Assembly (NCBI GenBank): GCA_030698405.1 | Contig: JAUYMU010000061.1 | Coordinates: forward strand, 62,001-126,000 | Source: Bacteroidota bacterium | Lineage (GTDB): Bacteria; Bacteroidota; Bacteroidia; Bacteroidales; Prolixibacteraceae | DNA: 64,000 nt | Direction: 5' to 3' | Notes under the pieces: generated by a model | Seen by the model: the letters and a program-made list of their open reading frames with translations, nothing else | Told to the model about the DNA's origin: nothing | Database searches by the model: none | Program-made: the position numbers and the translations under genes | Shown: piece by piece, positions 41,174 to 52,358 of the stretch | How positions within the stretch are numbered: position 1 is the stretch's first letter | How the letters are laid out: every line of letters begins with the position of its first letter

Positions 41174-42337
41174 TTATCCCAACTTTCTTCCCTGCATCAA
41201 ATTCACTGCAACCCGAACAAGCATTGTCATAATAATAAAGTAAACCGCGAAATTGAACTGCTGACCAATCACAAAAGAAAGAATTAATAATACTCCTGCA
41301 ATCCAAAAATAGAAACGGGTTTTGGATCTCCATTTTTTATACTTCCAGATAAATGCAAAAAAAAGATTCGCTGGAAATGCCCACAACAAATTGAAATTTG
41401 GGCTCATAGCCGGATGTTCCGAATACAGCGTAAACCAGCCAATGATTAACCCGGCAAAGCCAGTCAGGCCAAACAACCAGTAATCGAGCCAGTCGGTTTT
41501 GGTTTTCCGGAGACACCCACGAACTGAAATTCCGGTAACCAACAGAAAAAGCAGACCAAAAAAAATTGCCGGCCATTGCAAATCCGATACAAGCTTGGTA
41601 TTTGGATATTCAACAAGGGTGCGGGTTTCAAGAACCAAAGGTTTTACATTTCCATCGATTGTTATTTCCGCATTGGCAAACTGGGCTTGCAGATATTCAG
41701 GCAAAAACATTTGTCCGTAGGCCGAAACCGGCTGATCTGCTTTTTTGCCAACCAGTAAATCGATGCCCAGGTCAATCCAGCGAAATGAATGATGGAATTC
41801 CTTGATTAAATCGCGGTATGTTTTTGTTGGGTGATCATCTGTAAAACGAACGGTTCCTCCGGCATTTCGTTCAATCATATCACGCACGCGGGTGGCACAA
41901 TTGTCCATGAAGAAATTGTAACGGTATTCGCGGTTTTCGGGTTTGGCATTCTCAAGCAACGCCTGAAAAAGTTTGATTTTTCCTTCCCGAGAAAGATTGA
42001 GCACCTGTTCGTAAACACTGCGTTTATCGGCTTCATATTCAGGAATAAAACTACTGAACCTCTGCCCAACCATCAGATAATCGGTTTGCCCTTTTGCAAA
42101 GCGGTAAATAAAATTGGGCGATTCGAAACTGAAAACTCCGTAATTAAACACAGCATCAAGTCCGGTTGACGGATCATTCACCCGGATGGCCGTGTGCCCG
42201 TACATCGAATAAACATCTGTCCCAGGATTACAGGTCAGGATACTTACAGTCGTCTCCGGACTCAGCGATTGCGAATGAACTTCAGGATTGAAAATCAGGA
42301 TTGAAAGGAATATCAGGAGAAAAATACGCATTTGCAT
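41174..42337 (-). CDS. DUF4105 membrane protein (Lnb N-terminal-like)
   Basis: 387 residues with N-terminal signal (LLIFLSILIF), periplasmic DUF4105 domain, then 4-5 membrane helices from residue ~255. Cys147 (FFMDNCATRVRDMI) and His48 (YGHTAIRV) form a likely NlpC/P60-like dyad. The Lnb apolipoprotein intramolecular transacylase shares this domain, so a lipoprotein-acyl or peptidase role is possible. Both the Cys and the His of the motif are present. Monocistronic. Confidence 0.85.
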   Translation of the reverse strand: MQMRIFLLIFLSILIFNPEVHSQSLSPETTVSILTCNPGTDVYSMYGHTAIRVNDPSTGLDAVFNYGVFSFESPNFIYRFAKGQTDYLMVGQRFSSFIPEYEADKRSVYEQVLNLSREGKIKLFQALLENAKPENREYRYNFFMDNCATRVRDMIERNAGGTVRFTDDHPTKTYRDLIKEFHHSFRWIDLGIDLLVGKKADQPVSAYGQMFLPEYLQAQFANAEITIDGNVKPLVLETRTLVEYPNTKLVSDLQWPAIFFGLLFLLVTGISVRGCLRKTKTDWLDYWLFGLTGFAGLIIGWFTLYSEHPAMSPNFNLLWAFPANLFFAFIWKYKKWRSKTRFYFWIAGVLLILSFVIGQQFNFAVYFIIMTMLVRVAVNLMQGRKLG

Positions 42338-42425
42338 AACCGAATATTTTGGTTCTAAAGATAGCTGTTTTGCTTTTACTATTTCGGATGGGAATGTAAT
42401 GTGTTTTGATTTACCTACAATGCAA

Positions 42426-42459
42426 AAAGCCCTCTTCCGGCGAACCGAAAGAGGGCTTT
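42426..42459 (-). terminator. Terminator of groES-groEL
   Basis: AAAGCCCTCTT paired with AAGAGGGCTTT, and minus-strand T-run. Confidence 0.85.
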
Positions 42460-42493
42460 AAAATATATATTAAATTGAAGGGTATGCCGGATA

Positions 42494-44146
<1,653 letters not shown>

Positions 44147-44164
44147 TTAATCGTTGTTAATCAA

Positions 44165-44446
44165 TTACTCTGCAACAAATAATACATCGGTCTGAGACAT
44201 CAACAGGTAATCAGTTCCGTCAATGTTTAACTCGATACCCGAATATTTTCCGTAGAATACCATATCGCCAACACTGATTTCCATTGGTTCATCTTTTTTA
44301 GGAGAACCAACCAGAACAACTTTACCAACTTGTGGTTTTTCCTTTGCCGAATCAGGAATGATGATTCCGCTTGCTGTTTTCTTTTCAGCTTCCTTGGGTT
44401 GTACAAGAACTTTACCTGCAAGGATTTTTCCTTTTAAATCTGTCAT
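44165..44446 (-). CDS. groES: Co-chaperonin GroES
   Basis: 93 residues: GKILAGKVLVQPKEAEKKTASGIIIPDSAKEKPQVGKVVLVG, then GDMVFYGKYSGIELNIDGTDYLLM. Mobile loop between Lys22 and Pro34. No CIRCE element found; expression control unresolved. Confidence 0.97.
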   Translation of the reverse strand: MTDLKGKILAGKVLVQPKEAEKKTASGIIIPDSAKEKPQVGKVVLVGSPKKDEPMEISVGDMVFYGKYSGIELNIDGTDYLLMSQTDVLFVAE

Positions 44447-44782
44447 TTTTAAATTATTTAATTGGTTTGACTTTTAAACTTTATTTTTTTTTGACACCAT
44501 TCGTTAGCAGATACTATGCCAAAGCCGATAGTGCCAAAATTCAGGAATGCCAATGGACATTTTTTCATTTTAATCCTGAACTATTGAATCCATATACAGT
44601 TAATTGCCTGAAATAAAAGCGTTTTGAAGTATTTTCGATTGCTGTCATTTTGCGTGTCAACCTGTCAGTTTTGTGCAAATCCGGCCTTCGACAGGCTCAG
44701 GCAGCTCCTTCGACGGGCATTCGACTGAGCTCACGCCGAAGGCTCAGGCAACTCCTTCGACAGGTGTTCGAATTCAGAAGCG
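44447..44782. other. Gap between groES and apbE
   Basis: 336 bases with the groES leader and a dispersed repeat at 44682-44770. The direct repeat TTGGCAcTA/TTGGCATA near 44516-44540 (minus strand) may be a heat-shock control site, unproven. Confidence 0.4.
44682..44770. repeat. TTCGACAGGCTCAGG dispersed repeat
   Basis: Three imperfect copies of CTTCGACAGG with interleaved CTCAGGCA words, plus one inverted CTGAGC. GC-rich against an AT-rich background. A common intergenic repeat in Bacteroidota (recollection). Confidence 0.6.
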
Positions 44783-45790
44783 CTAATCTTGTTTAACAAT
44801 CAATTTCTCCATTCCTTCTGAAAAGAAAACGACATAGTCACCTTGTGCGTTGCTGTAAACAAAATAGACTTCAACATCCTTAAGTTTCGGCAATAATTCC
44901 ATGCTTTTGTCAACACCAAGCACCATAAATGCAGTGGCATAAGCATCGGCAGTCATTGCGTCGTCGCAAACAACAGTTGCACTCAGCAGCGTATTCCTGG
45001 CCGGAAACCCAGTTTTAGGATCGATTGTGTGCGAATATTTTACACCGTCTTCCACAAAAAACTTGCGGTAATTTCCAGAAGTAGCCAGCGATTTATTGTT
45101 GATTTCGATGATTGCCTGAAGTTCATTTCCCGGCATCATATTTCCATCCGAAGGTTTATCGATGCCTATTCGCCAGAATATATTTTTTGCATTGGTGCCT
45201 TTTCCACGCACCTCGCCGCCAATTTCGACGAGGTAATTTTTGATGCCTTTACTTTTGAAAAAATCACACACAACATCAACAGAATAACCTTGTGCAATGG
45301 CATTTACGTCTATTTTCACGCCAGGGTATTTCTTGATAACCTTGCGCCCTTCGAGTTTAACTTTTTCCATACCTACATACTGCAACAGACTGTCGATGTG
45401 CGCCGAATCGTGTTTTGCCACCGGACCATCACCAAAACCCCAGGCTCGTGCAACAGGTCCAACGGTAATGTCAAAAGCTCCTCCTGAAATGGCATTCACT
45501 TCGGCGGACTTCTTGAATACTTCCACAAACCAATCGTCGGCTTCTACTGTTGGATCATTGTTATTGATTCTGGAAATAATCGAAGTGGAATCATACGATG
45601 AAAGGGATTTGTCAAACGCTTTCAGGATAGAATCAATTGCCTGACTGTAATATTCGTTGGTAGAGTTTTCGTAAGTGATGTTGTAGGTGGTACCTTGGGC
45701 AAACCCTGAGATTTTTACATACTCGCTTTTTTTTGTCTGACAGGAAGCAAGGATCAGAATGGAGACAAGTGATATTAGAATGAATTTCAT
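44783..45790 (-). CDS. apbE: FAD:protein FMN transferase, lipoprotein
   Basis: 335 residues. Lipobox LILASCQ (Cys17). ApbE motifs: SSYDSTSIISRIN, GGAFDITVGPVARAWGFG, KIDVNAIAQGYSVD, GGEVRGKG, KYSHTIDPKTG, ATVVCDDAMTADAYATA. Attaches FMN covalently to a Thr in targets such as NqrB/NqrC or RnfD/G. Magnesium-binding Asp and Thr are in D-x-x-A-x-A. Confidence 0.94.
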   Translation of the reverse strand: MKFILISLVSILILASCQTKKSEYVKISGFAQGTTYNITYENSTNEYYSQAIDSILKAFDKSLSSYDSTSIISRINNNDPTVEADDWFVEVFKKSAEVNAISGGAFDITVGPVARAWGFGDGPVAKHDSAHIDSLLQYVGMEKVKLEGRKVIKKYPGVKIDVNAIAQGYSVDVVCDFFKSKGIKNYLVEIGGEVRGKGTNAKNIFWRIGIDKPSDGNMMPGNELQAIIEINNKSLATSGNYRKFFVEDGVKYSHTIDPKTGFPARNTLLSATVVCDDAMTADAYATAFMVLGVDKSMELLPKLKDVEVYFVYSNAQGDYVVFFSEGMEKLIVKQD

Positions 45791-45917
45791 TTAACTGTTG
45801 TGTTATGATATTTATACTGATATTTCAGAAACCGTAAAATTAAAACTTATAATTTAGTAAATTGCGGATAGGTTTTTAAACTGAACAATTATTTCCGTCA
45901 TTCTCAAAAGGTTTAAC

Positions 45918-45925
45918 TAAATTTG
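45918..45925 (+). promoter_or_regulatory. -7 box of the VTT protein gene
   Basis: TAAATTTG, 32 bases before ATG 45958. Confidence 0.4.
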
Positions 45926-45957
45926 AATACCAAAATAGCTTAATTCATTCGAAGCAG

Positions 45958-46488
45958 ATGAAACGGTCACGATTAGATATCAAGCGCTTGATCATTGTGT
46001 TGTTTTTCGCAACCGTTGCCATTACAATTGCCTCACTTACCATCGGAAGAGATATTTACAGACACAACGAGAGTGGTTTGTTATCTTTTGCCATTGTCAA
46101 TTTTTCGGGGTATTTATTTTTCCTGTTTATGCCTGTCGAATTGATGTTTATCTTCTACCTGAGGTCTGGATTCGATCCGCTTTTTCTGAATCTGATTGCT
46201 ATTGGAACCGCTCTTATTTCACAATCAATTGATTATTTGATCGGGTATTTTTTTAGTACCGGAATAATTGACCGATTGATTGGACGCCGCCGATACGAAA
46301 GAGCGGAAGCTGAAATCCGCAAATACGGCAAACTGGCATTGTTGGTTTTCAATTTTTTCCCATTGTCATCACCTGTAATTGCACTTGCCGCCGGAATGCT
46401 GAAATACCGCGTTAAAGATGCTTTACTGTACAGTATTATTGGACTGGTTGCCAAATATCTGGTGCTGACACTTTTTTTTGGATTATAA
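45958..46488 (+). CDS. DedA/VTT-domain-like membrane protein
   Basis: 176 residues, about five hydrophobic segments. AIGTALISQSIDYLIGYFFS and NFFPLSSPVIALAAGMLKY with a reentrant-like F-x-P pattern resemble the SNARE-associated/VTT family, which moves lipid carriers or metals. Shorter than DedA (about 200-220). Family assignment is tentative. Confidence 0.65.
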   Translation: MKRSRLDIKRLIIVLFFATVAITIASLTIGRDIYRHNESGLLSFAIVNFSGYLFFLFMPVELMFIFYLRSGFDPLFLNLIAIGTALISQSIDYLIGYFFSTGIIDRLIGRRRYERAEAEIRKYGKLALLVFNFFPLSSPVIALAAGMLKYRVKDALLYSIIGLVAKYLVLTLFFGL

Positions 46489-46534
46489 CCCTCTGCACTG
46501 TTGAGAATTCCATCATAGCAGATAGTTCACTGCA

Positions 46535-47869
46535 TTATTTTTTTCCGTAGAAAAAACTTTTGTTTAATTTTTCATGCCAGCCCATAACAATCAGCGAGCC
46601 GGTATGGTCGATGTATAATCCACCAACATTGGGCTCTGAAAGAACAGATTGAAACTGTTCAAAATTATTGGTTTTCAGTAATCCATTTCCGGGCACAAGC
46701 ATGTAGTAAAAAGAACCGAATTTATGAAAGTAAGTCTGCATTGAACCTGTTCCGAAAGTTACCGGAACGGAATGCACCGGCTTGTAGGTCTGAGCTAAAT
46801 CGGTTGATTTATAAATTCCAACAGCCATACCCTGTACACAAACAATAATTTCATCATTGCCGGTTACAAAGAAACAATAGGGATATTGTGGCGTAGGAAG
46901 TGAGGTCCAGGTTTTACCATCATCCTCCGATTTTATAATTTCAGATTTTAACCCAGTAGGGCTACCCAGAGACAATAGCCATCCGTTTTTTAGCCTGAAA
47001 GCGCCATTCATATTGAAATTTGCAACTGACACCTTCAACGGATTTAACCATGTTAGACCTCCGTCTTTTGAATGCCACAAGCCGCGCTCATAGTGAGTTG
47101 CCCATAAATCGCCATCGCTGGTTATCCAGAAATAGAAAAAGTAGGGCCGGTCGGGAATTGGGTTGGTACATTTAATCCACGATTGACCATGGTCGGCACT
47201 TTTATACAATTCACCATACCAGGTACCTATGTAAACGACCCCATTTTTGTCAATTTCAATTTCGCGCGCTCCATTCAACCTGGTGTCATTTATTTGCTGC
47301 CAATCCAGAAAATGGGCTCCCCTTTTGTACACTTTACTATGTGAGATTAGCCAGCTCACCTGATTTATCGTATCTGAAACCGCATCGGATACGGTTGCAA
47401 GCGGCTGAAAATTAACTTCGTTCCATGAATTGTACAACATGCCATAAGCGTTAAACCTGATTTCAGAAATAAAATTCCCATCAGGATGGTAAATTTTAGC
47501 TACTGCTGACTGGTTGAACGATTCAGTTCCAAGTTTCCAGCGGGTAGAGGCTTTTCCGTCTTTACGGGTCAATACTTTCGGGTTATCTACCGAACCTCCT
47601 CCTGTCAGGACTTCAAATTCCACCGAATAATTGTTCACCTCGAAAGGCTTAATCCGGTTCGTAACATCAACGAACAGACTGTCGTGCAGATACTCGCCGC
47701 CAACAGCAATATTGGTGATGTTAGTATAATCAAAATGGTAATCGGCCAGCACTTCGATGGATGGATCTTCCATGTTAAGGCACGAAGGCATCAACAAAAC
47801 AATGGCGGCCAATAATTTAAGGTTCGCTTTCAAACTTTTTCCGACCAGATTAACCAGCCAGTTTTGCAT
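46535..47869 (-). CDS. Lipoprotein with BNR/sortilin-type repeats
   Basis: 444 residues from ATG 47869 (MQNWLVNLV...); lipobox LLMPSC. An Ig-like N-terminal part (LADYHFDYTNITNIAVGGEYLHDS... ~40-140) is followed by a beta-propeller with Asp-box motifs SADHGQSWIKC, SKDGGLTWLNP, SEDDGKTWTSL. Possible surface or periplasmic carbohydrate- or protein-binding lipoprotein. The upstream outer-membrane barrel gene (36 bases away) is likely cotranscribed, suggesting a membrane complex. Confidence 0.82.
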   Translation of the reverse strand: MQNWLVNLVGKSLKANLKLLAAIVLLMPSCLNMEDPSIEVLADYHFDYTNITNIAVGGEYLHDSLFVDVTNRIKPFEVNNYSVEFEVLTGGGSVDNPKVLTRKDGKASTRWKLGTESFNQSAVAKIYHPDGNFISEIRFNAYGMLYNSWNEVNFQPLATVSDAVSDTINQVSWLISHSKVYKRGAHFLDWQQINDTRLNGAREIEIDKNGVVYIGTWYGELYKSADHGQSWIKCTNPIPDRPYFFYFWITSDGDLWATHYERGLWHSKDGGLTWLNPLKVSVANFNMNGAFRLKNGWLLSLGSPTGLKSEIIKSEDDGKTWTSLPTPQYPYCFFVTGNDEIIVCVQGMAVGIYKSTDLAQTYKPVHSVPVTFGTGSMQTYFHKFGSFYYMLVPGNGLLKTNNFEQFQSVLSEPNVGGLYIDHTGSLIVMGWHEKLNKSFFYGKK

Positions 47870-47905
47870 TTCTCGGTATGGGTGCATGGTGAATAGTGTT
47901 TTTGG

Positions 47906-49330
47906 TTAGTTGGGTATGGGAATCTGAAGTCCAAATTTCAGCGAAAGGCTTCTGTTCTTAAATGATTGATCATCGTAATAGCCTTTGAAGTTGTATTCTC
48001 CGGGCTTCTTCAAAATATTTTTCGAGCCATTTGCATATTGAATACCCAGGTCGAACTTTATTTTATCCCGGAACGGAAACTGAATTCCCATCCCTCCCAA
48101 AAAACCAAAGTCCACCGGCTCATAGTAACCTTCCACTGCATCATGGAGGTTGTGTTTTTCCTTCCGGTAATCGCTTCCATTTCGGTATTCTTTAATTGTT
48201 GTGCCTGTACAATTTGCATTGAGCAAAAATTCGGCATATATCCCCAAATCAACATACAAGGCAATTTTTTCACCAAATGAAAAGTTAACATTCAATGGAA
48301 CAGTCATATAATCAAGGTTAACATTCGAATCAACAAACTGGCCCGACTTTTTAAGGTCAGTCGCATAGCGGTGATTGTAATAACTTGAGTCGGAAAAAGC
48401 ATATCCTTTCTGCTGAAACTGAAACCCGGTTTGCAGCGAGACCGTTTTATCCAGTCGATAGCCAAATATAAGTCCGGCATTTGCACCAAATTTTTCAGAA
48501 TAATTACCCAACAGCTTCTTTACCGGGTTCCAGGCCATTGTAACACCAAGTCCAGATTTAAGGTAGCAGCGGCTGAATGAGGTGTCGGGCACCGAAATGT
48601 TATATTTTTCCTGAACTTTGGGGTCGCGCCTTTCGGGCGTAAATTTTATACCAAACAAAAGTTCGCTTGCGCCATTTTTCGCACTGTATCTTTCAATGAA
48701 AACCTTTTTCCCCGTTGATAACCTTCCGGCAAGGAAAAGCCGTAGCTCTTTGGTAACTGGATACGAAAGGTCGGCCACAAACAGATAGCCCCAGTCGTGA
48801 GTTGATGGGTAAACGGGATGTCCCGATTCTAAGCCTGACTTTCTCTCAGCCTTGGTACGCTCATCGTTCATCAATACTGAATAAAAAAGACCACCGCCAG
48901 CACCAAGCTGCAAACGGGTTGGAGTTTGGTATTTCAGGATAAGCGGGAAGCGCAAAAATGAGAAGTCCCAGTTGCTTAATTCGTAATAAGGAGGAGCAAT
49001 TCTGCCTGAAATTGGCTGGTATGAGGATGAATAGTCATAAGGAATGCCCACCGGATAGTAGTTCTTCTGTTCATACGTTTTCATCTCGTAATACTGACTA
49101 ATAAATCCAATTTCCGACTGAACGGCGAACAATCTTCCCAATTTGTATTCAATGAAAAATCCGGCAGAAGGACCCGCTTTTGATTCCCATTTATTTGAAG
49201 TAAGATTTCCGTGAAGGTTGGAGAAGTTTACCCCTGTATATTCGCCAAACGTAAATCTCTGGGCTTTCGTCTCGCGAGGATACATGAAAAGTGATACACC
49301 CAATAACAAAATGAAGATGGTTTTGGTCAT
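47906..49330 (-). CDS. Outer-membrane barrel with two PorT-like domains
   Basis: 474 residues, signal peptide MTKTIFILLLGVSLFM..KA. Two domains of similar pattern: FTFGEYTGVNFSNLHGN..FFIEYKLGRLFAVQSEIGF (residues 25-215) and LKSGLGVTMAWNPVKK...LIFGYRLDKTVSLQTGFQFQQKG (255-474), with a C-terminal SLKFGLQIPIPN strand. Tandem PorT-like (DUF, outer membrane beta-barrel) fusion. Next to a BNR lipoprotein; the pair may be a surface assembly. Confidence 0.8.
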   Translation of the reverse strand: MTKTIFILLLGVSLFMYPRETKAQRFTFGEYTGVNFSNLHGNLTSNKWESKAGPSAGFFIEYKLGRLFAVQSEIGFISQYYEMKTYEQKNYYPVGIPYDYSSSYQPISGRIAPPYYELSNWDFSFLRFPLILKYQTPTRLQLGAGGGLFYSVLMNDERTKAERKSGLESGHPVYPSTHDWGYLFVADLSYPVTKELRLFLAGRLSTGKKVFIERYSAKNGASELLFGIKFTPERRDPKVQEKYNISVPDTSFSRCYLKSGLGVTMAWNPVKKLLGNYSEKFGANAGLIFGYRLDKTVSLQTGFQFQQKGYAFSDSSYYNHRYATDLKKSGQFVDSNVNLDYMTVPLNVNFSFGEKIALYVDLGIYAEFLLNANCTGTTIKEYRNGSDYRKEKHNLHDAVEGYYEPVDFGFLGGMGIQFPFRDKIKFDLGIQYANGSKNILKKPGEYNFKGYYDDQSFKNRSLSLKFGLQIPIPN

Positions 49331-49416
49331 GGCAAGTCGGTTTTTTCTTTTTAGGATGGAGTTGGCAGTTAAATGGTTGCGTTATGTTGAAAAAACAATA
49401 GCAAATAAACAAAAAA

Positions 49417-49456
49417 AACTCCGGAAAACCCTCTTTTCATAAGGCTTTCCGGAGTT
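49417..49456 (-). terminator. Terminator after pyrF
   Basis: AACTCCGGAAA/TTTCCGGAGTT stem with 18-base loop and minus-strand T-run. Confidence 0.75.
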
Positions 49457-49472
49457 CAGTGTTTTTTGGTTT

Positions 49473-49505
49473 AGTCAGCGGGTGACTTTGAGTCACCCGC
49501 TGACT
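49473..49505. repeat. 33-base REP-like palindrome, copy 4
   Basis: AGTCAGCGGGTGACT, TTG, AGTCACCCGCTGACT: perfect 15-3-15. Confidence 0.9.
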
Positions 49506-49519
49506 ATCCGCAGAAATCT

Positions 49520-50356
49520 TTATAACAAATCCGCTTCCAGCAGCAGTTCTTCCATTTCAACCTGAACGTTGATGGCTTCGTTGCGGGCTTTTTCGGCGAA
49601 ATCTTCACCATCCGAAGCGTAAATAATCTGGCGCGACGAATTGACCAGTAATCCGCACATATCGTTCATGCCGTATTTGGCAACTTCCTGAAGGCTTCCG
49701 CCCTGTGCGCCAACTCCCGGAACCAACAAAAAGTGTTCGGGAACCAACTCGCGTATTTCTTCCAGCTTTTCGGCTTTGGTGGCACCCACCACATACATCA
49801 TGTTATCGGTTGTTCCCCAGGTTTGTGAGGTTTTCAGCACGGTTTCAAAAAGCTGTTCTCCCGTTTCCGCATTTTTCAGGTACTGGAAATCGGCTGCTCC
49901 GTTGTTTGAAGTCAGAGCAAGCACAATTACCCAACGATCGAGGTAAGTCATGAACGGTTTGATGGAATCTTCGCCCATGTATGGGGCAACAGTCACAGCA
50001 TCAAAATCCATGTGGTCGAAGAATGCACGGGCATACAAATTCGAAGTATTACCAATATCGCCGCGTTTGGCATCGGCAATAATGAATATTTCGGGGTAGT
50101 TTTTCCGAATATATTCAACTGTTCTTTCTAAAGAAATCCACCCTTTTGAACCTTCACATTCAAAAAATGCCACATTTATTTTATACGCAACACAAAGATC
50201 GGAAGTGCTGTCAATTATTTGTCTATTAAACTCAAACATTGGATCATCATGGCACTCCCTTAAATGCTTTGGTATCTTTAGGATATCGGTATCTAAACCT
50301 ATTGAAAGAAAGGATCTTTTTCGCTTAATGTTTTCAAATAATTCTTGCTTATTCAT
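49520..50356 (-). CDS. pyrF: Orotidine 5'-phosphate decarboxylase
   Basis: 278 residues, type 2 class typical of Bacteroidota. [13 protein letters not shown] has the catalytic Lys and Asp; [25 protein letters not shown] (phosphate). Makes UMP from OMP. Last in the purM-prfA-DUF2971-pyrF run. Confidence 0.94.
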   Translation of the reverse strand: MNKQELFENIKRKRSFLSIGLDTDILKIPKHLRECHDDPMFEFNRQIIDSTSDLCVAYKINVAFFECEGSKGWISLERTVEYIRKNYPEIFIIADAKRGDIGNTSNLYARAFFDHMDFDAVTVAPYMGEDSIKPFMTYLDRWVIVLALTSNNGAADFQYLKNAETGEQLFETVLKTSQTWGTTDNMMYVVGATKAEKLEEIRELVPEHFLLVPGVGAQGGSLQEVAKYGMNDMCGLLVNSSRQIIYASDGEDFAEKARNEAINVQVEMEELLLEADLL

Positions 50357-50389
50357 GAGTATTTTTTGTAGGTGTTTGTTACTAAATTA

Positions 50390-51217
50390 TCAGGTTAATC
50401 TTTCGAAAGAGATCGAATATGTTTTAGGTTCCTTTACGCATCTTAATATTTCAGCTTCAGGATACAGATTTTTCCCAATATCAATTATTTCAGCTACTCT
50501 TTTATCGTTCATTTTAAAACCAATCAAAATTTCACTAACACAATCTTTTGGGAACTGAACCAAAAGTTTATTTTTTGCAAAAGTTAAAATTCTAACTTCA
50601 TCTTCGTATGACCAAAGACTGGATTTTGTTACAAGGGACTCAATAATTGCTTTAAACAGCAATGTTACGTCCCTATGTTTAAGAATGTCATATTCGAAGT
50701 TAATTTCAGGATACGTATCGGAATAGAATATCTCTTTAATAAATGATTCGAGTTTTAATTCCCCAATAGCTTTTGTGAGTTTTTGAGTGTCAAAGCCAAC
50801 AGCAAAACCAGTATGTCCGTTTGCATAATGCGACCAAAGGAGAATGTTATTTTTTGATGAACTGAAACAGATTACTCCCGTGTTTTGTACTGAAATTTTT
50901 ATTTGTGCGTTTAACTTCATGTCAAAATTCTTTATCGCTTTCTCAAGAATAATATCCAATGGGATTGATAAATTATCTTTTATCCCTAATAAATTTCTCA
51001 GATCTTTTTTTGAAACCGACTTAGAATTGAGGTTAACGACAATTGAGCCGTCAAATGGATCATTCAATGCCTCAACATTACTGATAAAAAGTTCTTGATG
51101 AGTTAGTAAATTTTGATGGTACGAATTATCCCAGTTTCTAAATTTATAGAGTATTGGTGGAAAATCTTCAATTCCTTTAAGGTTGAATTTTAAGTCTATG
51201 TTTTTATATGAACTCAT
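50390..51217 (-). CDS. DUF2971 protein inserted in a core operon
   Basis: 275 residues from ATG 51217. DUF2971: PILYKFRNWDNSYHQNLLTHQELFISNVEALNDPFDG, ICFSSSKNNILLWSHYANGHTGFAVGFD, SSLWSYEDEVRILTFA. Family has unknown function and often sits in mobile or defence neighbourhoods. AT-rich; only 8 bases after the prfA stop and 33 before pyrF. Confidence 0.87.
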   Translation of the reverse strand: MSSYKNIDLKFNLKGIEDFPPILYKFRNWDNSYHQNLLTHQELFISNVEALNDPFDGSIVVNLNSKSVSKKDLRNLLGIKDNLSIPLDIILEKAIKNFDMKLNAQIKISVQNTGVICFSSSKNNILLWSHYANGHTGFAVGFDTQKLTKAIGELKLESFIKEIFYSDTYPEINFEYDILKHRDVTLLFKAIIESLVTKSSLWSYEDEVRILTFAKNKLLVQFPKDCVSEILIGFKMNDKRVAEIIDIGKNLYPEAEILRCVKEPKTYSISFERLT

Positions 51218-51225
51218 ATTCAATA

Positions 51226-52311
51226 TTAAATCTCCGCTTCTTTCAGTCGTTCTGCGTTTTCTTCTACCTGCAGTTTGTCGATGATTTCATCCAGATCGCC
51301 GCCAATTACCGCCTGAAGGTTATAAATCGTAAGGTTGATGCGGTGGTCGGTGATGCGACCCTGCGGCCAATTATAAGTACGGATTTTCGCCGAACGGTCA
51401 CCGGTTGAAACCATTGTTTTGCGTTTCGAAGCAATTACATCGAGGTATTTCTGGTGTTCTTGGTTGTAAATACGGGTACGCAACTCGATCATCGCTTTTG
51501 CAAGATTCTTGATCTGCGATTTTTGATCCTGACAAGTCACCACAATTCCGGTTGGAATATGGGTCAAACGAATGGCCGAATAGGTTGTGTTTACCGACTG
51601 TCCGCCGGGACCCGAAGAGCAATAAGTATCTTTCCTGATATCGCTGTCGCGCAGGTCGATGTCGAATTCTTCAGCTTCAGGCAAAACGGCAACAGTAGCT
51701 GCCGAAGTATGCACACGACCGGCAGTTTCTGTTTGCGGCACACGCTGTACACGGTGAACGCCCGATTCATATTTCATGATTCCGTAAACACCCTCTCCTG
51801 AAATGGTTGCAACAATTTCTTTATAACCTCCTGAAGTTCCTTCGCTGGTGTTGGTTACTTCCATTCTCCAGCCGCGACGTTCGCAAAATTTGGTGTACAT
51901 GCGGAACAAATCGCCTGCAAAAATGCTGGCTTCGTCGCCACCTGTTCCGGCGCGGATTTCGAGAATGGCATTTTTACCGTCTTCAGGATCGGCAGGAATG
52001 AGCAGCAATTTGATATTTTGTTCTTTTTCAGGAATCAAAGCTTCCGAAGTTTCAACTTCTTCGCGGGCCATTTCGCGGATTTCCTCATCGGTTTCCTCGT
52101 CGAGCATTTGTTTGCCCGATTCGATGTTGTCGATCGTTGCTTTGTAATCCTTGAACGCGTTGGTCAGCAACTCCAACCGTTTGTATTCCTGATTTAATTT
52201 TACGTAACGTTTCATGTCGCTCATCACCGACGGATCGGTAATTTGTGAGCCAACTTCTTCGAATCGATACCTGATCGATTCGTATTTTTCCATTAATGAA
52301 TAGTCTGCCAT
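51226..52311 (-). CDS. prfA: Peptide chain release factor 1
   Basis: 361 residues. GGQ loop SSGPGGQSVNTTYSAIRL and the tripeptide selector region (residues ~180-200). Ends translation at UAA/UAG. Hydrolase Gln (GGQ) is intact. Confidence 0.96.
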   Translation of the reverse strand: MADYSLMEKYESIRYRFEEVGSQITDPSVMSDMKRYVKLNQEYKRLELLTNAFKDYKATIDNIESGKQMLDEETDEEIREMAREEVETSEALIPEKEQNIKLLLIPADPEDGKNAILEIRAGTGGDEASIFAGDLFRMYTKFCERRGWRMEVTNTSEGTSGGYKEIVATISGEGVYGIMKYESGVHRVQRVPQTETAGRVHTSAATVAVLPEAEEFDIDLRDSDIRKDTYCSSGPGGQSVNTTYSAIRLTHIPTGIVVTCQDQKSQIKNLAKAMIELRTRIYNQEHQKYLDVIASKRKTMVSTGDRSAKIRTYNWPQGRITDHRINLTIYNLQAVIGGDLDEIIDKLQVEENAERLKEAEI

Positions 52312-52358
52312 TTTTGAATGATGAATGAAGATTTTTGAATGATGAATGTTGCCTATGG

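Noticed and set aside
44447-44640. CIRCE (HrcA) operator upstream of groES
   Set aside because: No TTAGCACTC-N9-GAGTGCTAA; only a TTGGCA direct repeat is visible.
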